Of a stretch of DNA of 64,000 nucleotides, positions 43,563-51,031 are shown in pieces. Source of the DNA: Candidatus Methylobacter oryzae (GTDB taxonomy: Bacteria; Pseudomonadota; Gammaproteobacteria; Methylococcales; Methylomonadaceae). The DNA is taken from NCBI RefSeq assembly GCF_003994235.2, contig NZ_RYFG02000103.1:1-64000 (forward strand). The letters run 5' to 3'. The notes under the pieces were generated by a model that saw only the letters and a list, made by a program, of their open reading frames with translations, was not told where the DNA came from and made no database searches. How positions within the stretch are numbered: the stretch's first letter is position 1; each line of letters opens with the position of its first letter. A program made the position numbers and the translations under genes.

Positions 43563-44996
43563 ATGAAACATCTCTACGAAACCGTAGCCGAAAACATCCT
43601 CGCCCATATCGAACAAGGCGTTTACCGTCCGGGAGAGCGCTTGCCGGGCATACGCCGCGTAAGCCGGCAAATGAACATCAGTATATCGACTGCGCTTGAA
43701 GCCTATCGGCTGTTGGAGGACCAAGGCCGAATCGAAGCTCGCGCCCGCTCCGGCTACTACGTCAGCGCCGTTCGCCGGTTGCCGATCACCGAACCCGGTA
43801 TTTCCGAGCCGTCAACGACGCCGTCCCGCGTTACCGGCCAATCGCTGACCCGGCAAATCCTGCTGGCGGCCAAAGATCCTTACCAGATCAACCTCGGTTC
43901 GTCGGTGCCGACGCCCGATTTTTTGCCGACGCGAGTCCTGCAACAAGCCACCCAAAAAGTCGCGCGGCTGTTTGAAAAGCGCTGTTTCGATACCGACGAA
44001 TTGCTCGGCAATCAGGAGCTTCGCCGCCAGATCGCCAAACGCATGGTCGAGCTGAACTGCGACGCCGGCCCCGACGACATCGTCATCACGCATGGCGCCA
44101 GGGACGCGGTCCGGCTCGCGCTGCTGGCTGTCTGCAAACCGGGCGACGTGATTGCCATCGAATCGCCAACTTTTTACGGCTTGTTGCAGGTCATCGAATC
44201 CTGCGGCATGGAAGCGCTGGAAATTCCGACGCATCCGCGCGAAGGCGTTTCTGTCGAAGCTTTGCAACTGGCGATTGAACAGTGGCCGATCAAAGCCTGC
44301 CTGTTGATTTCCAATTACAACAACCCGCTCGGCTCCTGCATGTCGGACGAACGGAAGAAAACGCTGGTCGCATTGCTGGAAAAACACGGCATTCCGCTGG
44401 TCGAGGACGACGTCTACGGCGATTTGGGCTTTGGCTTGAAACGTCCTTCGGTCGCCAAAGCCTGGAGCCAACAGGGCGAGGTTTTGTATTGCTCGTCGTT
44501 TGCGAAAACCTTGTCGCCGGGCTTGCGCGTCGGCTGGCTGGTTCCCGGACGGCACATGAAAAAAGTCGAAAACCTCAAATACATGCTGCACCAAGCCACG
44601 CCGACACTGAATCAACTGATCGTTGCGCATTTGCTGGAGCAGGGCGGTTACGACCGTTACTTGCGCCAAGTCCGGCAGGACTATGCGCAAAGCGTGACGC
44701 GGATGGTCAAGGCCGTCAGTCAATGTTTTCCCGAAGGCACCAAAGTGACGCAACCGGAAGGCGGCTTCGCGTTGTGGGTTGAATTGCCGGAACAAGTCGA
44801 TGCGATGGAGCTGCATCGGCAAGCCAGTTTGGAAGGCATCATCATCGCGCCGGGGCCGTTGTTTTCGGCTACGCAGAAAAAATACGGCAATTTTATCCGG
44901 CTTAGTTGCGCGGTGCTTTGGAATGACAGGTTGGAACGGACGTTGAGAAAGTTGGGGGATATGGCTGGGGATTTGATGGCGGGATTAAACAATTAG
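43563..44996 (+). CDS. MocR/PdxR-type GntR regulator with aminotransferase domain
   Basis: 477 aa. The N-terminal winged helix of the GntR type (MKHLYETVAENILAHIEQGV, PGIRRVSRQMNISISTALEA) spans about residues 1-75. The rest is a class I aminotransferase fold with the PLP Lys at 315 (SSFAKTLSPGLRVGW), NYNNPLGSCM and LVEDDVYGDL. MocR proteins sense PLP or amino compounds and usually activate a divergent operon, so the Nit1C cluster at 37-43 kb is a likely target, though the 570-bp gap is long and contains a repeat. Confidence 0.92.
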   Translation: MKHLYETVAENILAHIEQGVYRPGERLPGIRRVSRQMNISISTALEAYRLLEDQGRIEARARSGYYVSAVRRLPITEPGISEPSTTPSRVTGQSLTRQILLAAKDPYQINLGSSVPTPDFLPTRVLQQATQKVARLFEKRCFDTDELLGNQELRRQIAKRMVELNCDAGPDDIVITHGARDAVRLALLAVCKPGDVIAIESPTFYGLLQVIESCGMEALEIPTHPREGVSVEALQLAIEQWPIKACLLISNYNNPLGSCMSDERKKTLVALLEKHGIPLVEDDVYGDLGFGLKRPSVAKAWSQQGEVLYCSSFAKTLSPGLRVGWLVPGRHMKKVENLKYMLHQATPTLNQLIVAHLLEQGGYDRYLRQVRQDYAQSVTRMVKAVSQCFPEGTKVTQPEGGFALWVELPEQVDAMELHRQASLEGIIIAPGPLFSATQKKYGNFIRLSCAVLWNDRLERTLRKLGDMAGDLMAGLNN

Positions 44997-45244
44997 CCAA
45001 ATGTTGGACAGCGAAAAGAGCTTGCTCCGGGCTGTAGGGTACGTACTGGGTATTATTTTTTAATTACGCACAAGTACATAGGATGTGCCGACGACAGGAG
45101 GCGCATCAATCGCGAACGATGCGCTTCTTATCGAGTTGCTGTTTCGTCCACATGGTCATCAATTCGATTTGGTAGCGTGTCGCCCCTTTAACAACCATCT
45201 GCTATTGTTCGCATAACTTGCGGAAGTTTTGCCCGTTACACAAA

Positions 45245-45541
45245 TCAACGCATATTAATGATTGTCTGTTTAATCTGATCAGTTAGAGCAGACACCTCAC
45301 CAGATAAATGTTTATAGTCCTCAGTAATTTGCTCTTGGCTTTTATTTGAAAGAAAAAAGAGTTTGTCTGCTGCTTGACGAATCAATTCAACCAAAGCCGA
45401 ACCATTTTCAAGTCTATTTGCATTTATCCACCGATCGATAGCTCCACTTGAAAGACCGAACAGTTCCTCTCGCCAGCCACCTCTATTAACGACGATAAGA
45501 ATTTCGCGTTGCGCAGCAATACGATTGTTAAATTCGCTCAT
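45245..45541 (-). CDS. Small helical protein, third gene of an accessory operon
   Basis: 98 aa, charged and probably helical, with a coiled-coil-like C-terminus (YKHLSGEVSALTDQIKQTII). No family recognised. The start overlaps the nucleotidyltransferase gene by 14 bp, so the product is probably made together with it. The 248-bp gap to the MocR gene downstream holds a small hairpin (GCGCATCAATCGCGAACG and its arm) only. Confidence 0.65.
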   Translation of the reverse strand: MSEFNNRIAAQREILIVVNRGGWREELFGLSSGAIDRWINANRLENGSALVELIRQAADKLFFLSNKSQEQITEDYKHLSGEVSALTDQIKQTIINMR

Positions 45542-46166
45542 AGTGCATTTCTTCAGTAGGCGATAGATTTTTCATCCAATCAAGAATAATTGGGGCCGAG
45601 GACTTCGCGGTATTGACCTCCGCTTCTGATATAGAGGAGCCATACCCTCTAGTTGATAATATTCGAGCACGAGCGAACACATCAAAGACTTCGTTGGTGA
45701 TTGGCAATTTTCGGTCTATAAGCAATGGAGACTTCCTTGAGAATATTGGCTGGCCAGTACCAAATGAATAACAAGTGGCAAAATTTCTCGTAGCGAGGAA
45801 CATGCAAGAGAGATGAAACACCATGCTGTTGCTGGATTTCATCAGAGAATGATAGGATTCCGAAAACAGTTTGTGAAACTTCATGCAATCTTCCGAAATC
45901 TGCGTGTATTTTGATGGTGCACCTAAATTCAGGAGAAAGTCTGAGCCATCTGAGGAAAATATTAGTCGAGATTCTAAATGCAAATGCCATGCAAAGGGGT
46001 TTCCCTCGTGCCATAGTTGACGTATACGTTCATAGGTATATATCGAGAACTTTTTCGGATCAATCTCAGGATTGGGCCTAGAAAGGCAGGCGAGAAGATC
46101 AATATCTGATGCCGGGTCGGTTTCTCCCCGGCATAATGAACCAAAAACATAAAAATGGGTGCTCAT
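45528..46166 (-). CDS. Nucleotidyltransferase-fold protein (MNT-like)
   Basis: 212 aa. A DNA polymerase beta-type nucleotidyltransferase motif opens the protein: GSLCRGETDPASDIDLL with Gly9-Ser10 and metal-binding Asp21/Asp23. The C-terminal half is helical (FHLSCMFLATRNFATCYSF, DVFARARILSTRG) and could be a fused HEPN-like domain, as in single-chain MNT-HEPN proteins. It could therefore be a toxin-antitoxin element or a signal nucleotide synthase. It overlaps the pentapeptide gene by 4 bp (ATGA) and the following gene by 14 bp. Confidence 0.75.
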   Translation of the reverse strand: MSTHFYVFGSLCRGETDPASDIDLLACLSRPNPEIDPKKFSIYTYERIRQLWHEGNPFAWHLHLESRLIFSSDGSDFLLNLGAPSKYTQISEDCMKFHKLFSESYHSLMKSSNSMVFHLSCMFLATRNFATCYSFGTGQPIFSRKSPLLIDRKLPITNEVFDVFARARILSTRGYGSSISEAEVNTAKSSAPIILDWMKNLSPTEEMHYERI

Positions 46167-47014
46167 CGTCGACTAAACCTCTTGACCAGCAAAGCAGTTA
46201 ACAGTGCAATTGAGACGAACCTTACTCCCGTGATGAAGGAAAGTACCCCAACAGTAAAATTGGACGGAGACGGGGACAATGTACCTAAAAATACTGCAAC
46301 TGCTGTCTGAAGACTGCTCCAGTAGAAGCCAATGTTCAGTGGACTACCGTTCGTATTGGTATCGTAGACTGCAATTGCGAAAATAATAAGAATGATTGAG
46401 CTCAGCAATTTCCTAATGCTTTCGCCATTTCCCCAAATGAAGTCAAGTAACCAGAATTCTAGCCATTTTAAAAACTGAACAATGCCATTTAATAATCCCG
46501 GATACTTTTCCTTATAGTATCTCTCCCCGGATCTCCAGGACTTGTACAAATAGATCGATGTCGCCTCAAGTTCGAGCGATATTGCTTTGTTTACAGCCTT
46601 GGCATTTCCAATCTGTTGGTAGTTCATCCTCAAGGATCGAGCGAAACGCATTCTGAGATTTTCTTCCCTCGGAGCCTCGCTCAGTATGTCGTCGTCTAAT
46701 TGGCTACGCTCGAAAGTTGCAAAGTCAAACTTACATCCTCTAAAAGAGGTTTGGTGAAAATTAGAACCAATAAATCTGCAACCAGTGAAGTCACATGTAT
46801 CAAATACACAGTTTTTTAAATAGCAGCTGTCGAAAATACAGTGTAAGAAGGAAACATTTTTAAACGTTATTTTTATGGCATTCAATCTAATGAATACATT
46901 GAATTTGAAGTTTTCTAGTTCAGTTGGAATATCCTTGGATACATAGAAATCGATAATTATTTTCCGCTTCACATTTTCTTTTAGGATTTCATCGTCGTCA
47001 GTTTTGTCGTTCAT
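46163..47014 (-). CDS. Pentapeptide-repeat protein with ion-channel-like membrane domain
   Basis: 283 aa. Residues about 50-110 are pentapeptide repeats (FDSCYLKNCVFDTCDFTGC, then FIGSNFHQTSFRGCKFDFAT). After a basic linker come two helices (SSIILIIFAIAVY and FVSIALLTALLVKR) flanking FYWSSLQTAVAVFLGTLSP, which sits where a pore loop would be in a two-helix potassium-channel fold. AT-rich compared with neighbours. First gene of the three-gene operon. Its role as an effector pore is inference. Confidence 0.78.
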   Translation of the reverse strand: MNDKTDDDEILKENVKRKIIIDFYVSKDIPTELENFKFNVFIRLNAIKITFKNVSFLHCIFDSCYLKNCVFDTCDFTGCRFIGSNFHQTSFRGCKFDFATFERSQLDDDILSEAPREENLRMRFARSLRMNYQQIGNAKAVNKAISLELEATSIYLYKSWRSGERYYKEKYPGLLNGIVQFLKWLEFWLLDFIWGNGESIRKLLSSIILIIFAIAVYDTNTNGSPLNIGFYWSSLQTAVAVFLGTLSPSPSNFTVGVLSFITGVRFVSIALLTALLVKRFSRR

Positions 47015-47172
47015 CTGTTATGCGCCTTGATGTAGCTTATTTTTCAATCTTAGCAAAAAATTGAATACGTTCTTCTAAATGTGACATTGGTTGATCACCA
47101 TTGACAGTTTCTAATAGCCAAGTAGATTGGGGAAACGGTTTTCTGCCCAATATTACAGGCCGTCAAGTTTAT

Positions 47173-47550
47173 CTATTTCCTAATAAACAGCACATCATCC
47201 CAATAATCCCGAAACACCACATCGTAAGTCACAATACATAGCCTCTCGTACTTGGCCTGGGCAATCAGCAACCGGTCGAACGGGTCTTTATGACGATCGC
47301 CCAGTTCGAGAACGGTTTGGGCATGGTAAGGCGTGATATTCAGCCATTGAAAACCTTGGGTTTCAATGTCTTCGGCGATATGTTCCGAAGGCAAGGCCAT
47401 TTTACCCAAGCCGTTTTTGATCGCCATTTCCCAGACCGTAACCGAACTGACCAATGCGCCTTCGGCCTGAATCCGCTCGATGACCGGGCTGTCCTTGATT
47501 TCGCCCATCAGCCAGTCGTAGACAATGCAGGTATCAAGCAGCAGGCGCAT
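47173..47550 (-). CDS. PIN-domain toxin (VapC-like)
   Basis: 125-aa PIN-domain ribonuclease. The acidic residues are in place: LLLDTCIV (Asp6), SVTVWEMAIK (Glu), DPFDRLLIAQA (Asp) and the final TYD. The KNGLGKMALP block is common to VapC toxins paired with Phd antitoxins. It overlaps its antitoxin by 17 bp. Confidence 0.93.
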   Translation of the reverse strand: MRLLLDTCIVYDWLMGEIKDSPVIERIQAEGALVSSVTVWEMAIKNGLGKMALPSEHIAEDIETQGFQWLNITPYHAQTVLELGDRHKDPFDRLLIAQAKYERLCIVTYDVVFRDYWDDVLFIRK

Positions 47551-47785
47551 TGTTGCTGTCGGTGAATAATTGTTCTACTTCGGCGTTGGTTTCGGCGGAA
47601 TTCCAGTCCGCCGCATAAGTAGCCCGGCCTTTCCAGGCTCCAGGCGGGGCGACTTTGTTGGCCGTATATTTAACAAGTTTGGCGACGGGTACGCCGTTGC
47701 GGGCGATTACGACTTCTTCGTCTCTCTCGGCGGCAACGATCAGGCTGGACAAGTTGTTTTTGGCTTCGAGTATGTTGACTTGCAT
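47534..47785 (-). CDS. Phd/YefM-type antitoxin
   Basis: 83 aa. The N-terminus MQVNILEAKNNLSSLIVAAE and VVIARNGVPVAKLVKY are typical of Phd/YefM antitoxins; the C-terminal tail wraps the toxin. It lies upstream of and overlaps the PIN toxin gene, forming a VapBC-like module at the border of the three-gene operon. Confidence 0.92.
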   Translation of the reverse strand: MQVNILEAKNNLSSLIVAAERDEEVVIARNGVPVAKLVKYTANKVAPPGAWKGRATYAADWNSAETNAEVEQLFTDSNNAPAA

Positions 47786-47898
47786 GGGGGATTCCTCTGC
47801 TTTGTTGGCTAATGTTAGCCAACTTAGTGGGCTTGGACTTTATTGTCAAGAGAGCCTTTCAATAAGACGTGATGTTCGTATTGAACTCTATCATCTCG

Positions 47899-48183
47899 TT
47901 AATGCTGAGCTTGCTTCGATACCGCCGCCTGTTCTTCTTTTGCGTCAATGTTAACAAAACGCCCACGTTCCAAAATTTGATCTAAATGAAAATCGCACTG
48001 GTCGTTCCAATAGATGCGTTTATTTTTAAACTTTACTGTCTTAAACAACTCATTGTCATAGAGCGATTTATAGCAAGGTATTCGTTCCAGTTCTGCCTTA
48101 ACATCAAAATCAACGACTGTATCGTCATCCAAATAAATCCGAACGATATAATCATCTTTAGGTTCTACATTAATCAATTTCAT
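47899..48183 (-). CDS. DUF2442 family protein
   Basis: 94 aa. The start VEPKDDYIVRIYLDDDTVVDFDVKAELERIP and FKNKRIYWNDQCDFHLD are DUF2442 signatures. Such proteins pair with DUF4160 proteins, as here (12 bp apart), in a toxin-antitoxin-like arrangement of unproven activity. Confidence 0.85.
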   Translation of the reverse strand: MKLINVEPKDDYIVRIYLDDDTVVDFDVKAELERIPCYKSLYDNELFKTVKFKNKRIYWNDQCDFHLDQILERGRFVNIDAKEEQAAVSKQAQH

Positions 48184-48195
48184 AAGCGCCTCGAT

Positions 48196-48465
48196 TTATC
48201 TTAACGGTTCAATGCGCAACGGTTCTTGGCCTGTTACCGCCAATTTCCAATCGATCATTAAAGATTCCTGGTGTATCTCAATCCATGCCTGCACTAACCG
48301 TGTTTGTTTGCGCGGCAACATACCCGAAATAACCTCACCGTCTAAAATTGAAAACACCGCCTCGTCATCCTGATATTCAGCGTGTATGTGCGGCGTGTTA
48401 TGTTTTCCATTGTCATAAAAATACATCATGATTTGGATACCGTAAAAAATGGATATGGTTGGCAT
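48196..48465 (-). CDS. DUF4160 family protein
   Basis: 89 aa. PTISIFYGIQIMMYFYDNG followed by HNTPHIHAEYQDDEAVFSI is the DUF4160 signature. It is the first gene of the DUF4160-DUF2442 pair. In the literature the pair is treated as a probable toxin-antitoxin; I cannot tell which one is the toxin from the sequence. Confidence 0.88.
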   Translation of the reverse strand: MPTISIFYGIQIMMYFYDNGKHNTPHIHAEYQDDEAVFSILDGEVISGMLPRKQTRLVQAWIEIHQESLMIDWKLAVTGQEPLRIEPLR

Positions 48466-48629
48466 CGTTTATACTCTGTTTCTTAAATTATTTGGATAAC
48501 TGATTCGTTCGTGGATGAGCGGAAAGTAAGGTATGTTTGCTTTTTGACAGCTCCAACTTATTTATCCAGTTTCACTAAACCGGCGTGGAGAGAGTGTTAC
48601 AGCCCCCATTCAAAATCCCGATGGACTTG

Positions 48630-50729
48630 TTAACGCGTCGCGCAAAAACCGAAATCCCGGCTTTTTCCAGGGGCAACCGATTTATTCCATTTCATTCCCG
48701 ACGCTGACAGGATAGCGCCGTTTTGGCTATAGATGGCGTTCCATAAAGAGTTCACTTTGCCTTCTATCGCGATGCTGACTTGCCATACCAGCGCTTTGGC
48801 AGCGGTGTTTTTGACCGTCACGTTAGCGCAATAACCGCTCGTCCAATCCTTCGTTATCGATAATTGGGTCGCTAAGTTAGCCGGTTGCGTGTCCGTTTCA
48901 TCGCTGTCCGATGTTGATGAGCAGCCGCTATCGGCCGGATAGTCGATCTTGCCGTCGTTATCGTTGTCAAGGCCGTCGCCACAGACCGCTTTGGCTTGCG
49001 GACGATCGGCGCAAAAGCCAAAGCTGGCCGAGGCGCCGGATTTTAAGAGTTTATTCCAGCTTTCGCCGGTCGCGGTGATTTGTTGATTATTTTGTGTATA
49101 CAGCGCGTTCCAAAAACTTTTAATCGTGCCTTGCAAGGTGAATGAAGTTCGCCATTCAACAACGGCAGGGCTGTTATTGGTTACCGACACGTCCGCGCAA
49201 TAACCGGTATTCCAACTGGAGTTGGTTTTCACGCTGGCAGGCAAATCGGTCAGCACAGGCTGGTTTTCTTCGCTGTTGCCGGCGGCTGTCGCGCAACCCG
49301 GATCGTTCGGGTAGTCGATTAAGCCGTCATTGTCGTTGTCCTTGCCGTCGGCGCATATCGCAGGCGGCGAGGTTTCATCGTTGTCGTCGATCGAGGCGCA
49401 GCCGTTATCGGCAGGGTAATCAATGGCGCCGTCGTTGTCGTTATCCAGTCCGTCGTTGCAGGCAGTTGCTGTTTTATTCAGCGATAAAGCACCGTCGGCA
49501 TAATAGCGTTTAACCGCAAAGCGCAGAAAACCGCCGTCATCGTCGGCATTCAACGGGACGCGATCATTCAAGTGATCGGTATGATTGTACAGGCGGTTAT
49601 CGATGGGGTCGGGGTTGGTGATGCCGTCGTTGCGCGCATCGAAATATTCGGTCTGGTCTTTTTGTCCCGCGCCGAATAAAAAGGCGACCACGCCGGCATC
49701 GCGGAACTGTTGAAGATGACTGCTATCGCCGTTATCCAGCACCGATTGCAGCAGATATTCCGGACGATTGTCCTGATAGTGGCCGACCGTATTGTTACTG
49801 CTGCGGTATAAGGTATTACCGACCGGTATCTGCCAGAGAATGACGTCCTGTTTCAGTTCGCCGGATAAGCGGGCGATGAACTGGCGATAACTGTCGAAAT
49901 CTTCCTGTTGCCACCAATGATTAGCTTTGCCTTGTGTTTGGTAATAACCGGCATCGCGGTCGGAAAGCCCGCTAAACATCACGTCGAACGGCGCTTTCAA
50001 CGCTTGGTAAAATTTAGCCGTTGCCAAGGCCAGCTTGTTCGGATCGCCTTGATTCAAGATTAAATCGGTACGCGTCGCCCATGTCGATGCATGCCACCCC
50101 AGAATCACTTTAGGGGCATACTGGTCGCGAAGCGCAACGATCAACTGGGCAAAACCGCGGGCGTTATTTTCATAGCCGACCGCTTGAGGAAGACCGGATG
50201 AGGCAACTGCAACAGGCGTGAGCGCAGGATCGCTATTATTCCATTGAATATTGCCGAACAAATCGGGTTCCAGATGAACGACGACCGGACGGCCAAATAT
50301 CGCAATGCGCTGCATTAAGAAAATCCAGTTTTCAAAATAGTTTTTCATCGTTGCAGGCGTTTGCAGATTTTGTAAAGGCGGTTCCACGTCGGGATTAGGT
50401 TCGGCATGGACGATTTCATAGTAGCTGAGCACCGGGACCAGTCCTGCATCGTTGCTGTCTTTCAGCCATTGATCGACGAACGCGCCATCGGGAGAATTCC
50501 AATGGCGCCAATCATCGACACCCAAGCCGCCGGTAAGGTAGTGATAACGGTAACCGGCCGGCAAATCGGACGATTTGTCGATTGAACCGGCAAGATTGTT
50601 GTCGAAGCCGAATGAAAGAACATTAGGCGTATTGCCGTTCATCGGTAAGGCGAGCGCATGCGATATTGCCAATGCCAGAGACAAGCCTAAAGCGGACTGC
50701 GGTAAGTATCTTGAAAAGGAACGTTTCAT
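48630..50729 (-). CDS. Secreted multidomain protein with two CBM2-like modules
   Basis: 699 aa from the ATG at 50729, which gives a signal peptide ending in SHALAL. Residues about 25-420 are a domain that resembles a glycosidase-like barrel (WDYR-like VDDWRHWNSPDGAFVDQW, VVVHLEPDLFGNIQWN, VILGWHASTWATRTD) but is not assigned. Three Ca-binding-type repeats follow (GLDNDNDGAIDYPADNGC and two variants). Between and after them are two CBM2-like modules (WNTGYCADVSVTN, WTSGYCANVTVKN) with flanking Cys. It may bind cellulose or another polysaccharide outside the cell. Confidence 0.75.
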   Translation of the reverse strand: MKRSFSRYLPQSALGLSLALAISHALALPMNGNTPNVLSFGFDNNLAGSIDKSSDLPAGYRYHYLTGGLGVDDWRHWNSPDGAFVDQWLKDSNDAGLVPVLSYYEIVHAEPNPDVEPPLQNLQTPATMKNYFENWIFLMQRIAIFGRPVVVHLEPDLFGNIQWNNSDPALTPVAVASSGLPQAVGYENNARGFAQLIVALRDQYAPKVILGWHASTWATRTDLILNQGDPNKLALATAKFYQALKAPFDVMFSGLSDRDAGYYQTQGKANHWWQQEDFDSYRQFIARLSGELKQDVILWQIPVGNTLYRSSNNTVGHYQDNRPEYLLQSVLDNGDSSHLQQFRDAGVVAFLFGAGQKDQTEYFDARNDGITNPDPIDNRLYNHTDHLNDRVPLNADDDGGFLRFAVKRYYADGALSLNKTATACNDGLDNDNDGAIDYPADNGCASIDDNDETSPPAICADGKDNDNDGLIDYPNDPGCATAAGNSEENQPVLTDLPASVKTNSSWNTGYCADVSVTNNSPAVVEWRTSFTLQGTIKSFWNALYTQNNQQITATGESWNKLLKSGASASFGFCADRPQAKAVCGDGLDNDNDGKIDYPADSGCSSTSDSDETDTQPANLATQLSITKDWTSGYCANVTVKNTAAKALVWQVSIAIEGKVNSLWNAIYSQNGAILSASGMKWNKSVAPGKSRDFGFCATR

Positions 50730-50865
50730 AATGGCTGTTGTTGCGTTGGTAAAATTAGGGGGGATTATTCTGAATGACCGGATTGAGCGTAGATATTTGA
50801 ATGTGCTGACTATGAGGAGCAATTGGCAATTTTATGTTAGCGATGGCTGTTTTGCCAGCCGCAAC

Positions 50866-50992
50866 GTCACTGGCATTAAGTTAAGCCGTTCGTGGTGAGT
50901 TCGGCCAGCTCATGACGGGCTTCGACAAGGCCTTCAGTCCTGAGCGCTGCCGAAGGGTCAGGGCGAACGGAGCCCTAACTTAATGGCAGTGA
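50866..50992. repeat. Long palindromic repeat, second copy of the GTTAAGCCGTT family
   Basis: Begins TCACTGGCATTAAGTTAAGC and ends CTAACTTAATGGCAGTGA, complementary arms of about 18 bases with few mismatches. Between them are GACGGGCTTCGACAAGG and CCTGAGCGCTGCCGAAGGG. Related to 15295-15403. It fills the gap between the CBM protein gene and the membrane protein gene; no gene is inside. Confidence 0.85.
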
Positions 50993-51031
50993 GCCGCAAC
51001 GTCGATAAAGTGGACAGTTTGGCTGTTAAAT

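Noticed and set aside
43812-44822. 336-codon minus-strand open frame
   Set aside because: It lies wholly inside the MocR regulator gene in antisense, and its amino acid composition is typical of antisense reading of a GC-rich gene. No ribosome binding site or family match.
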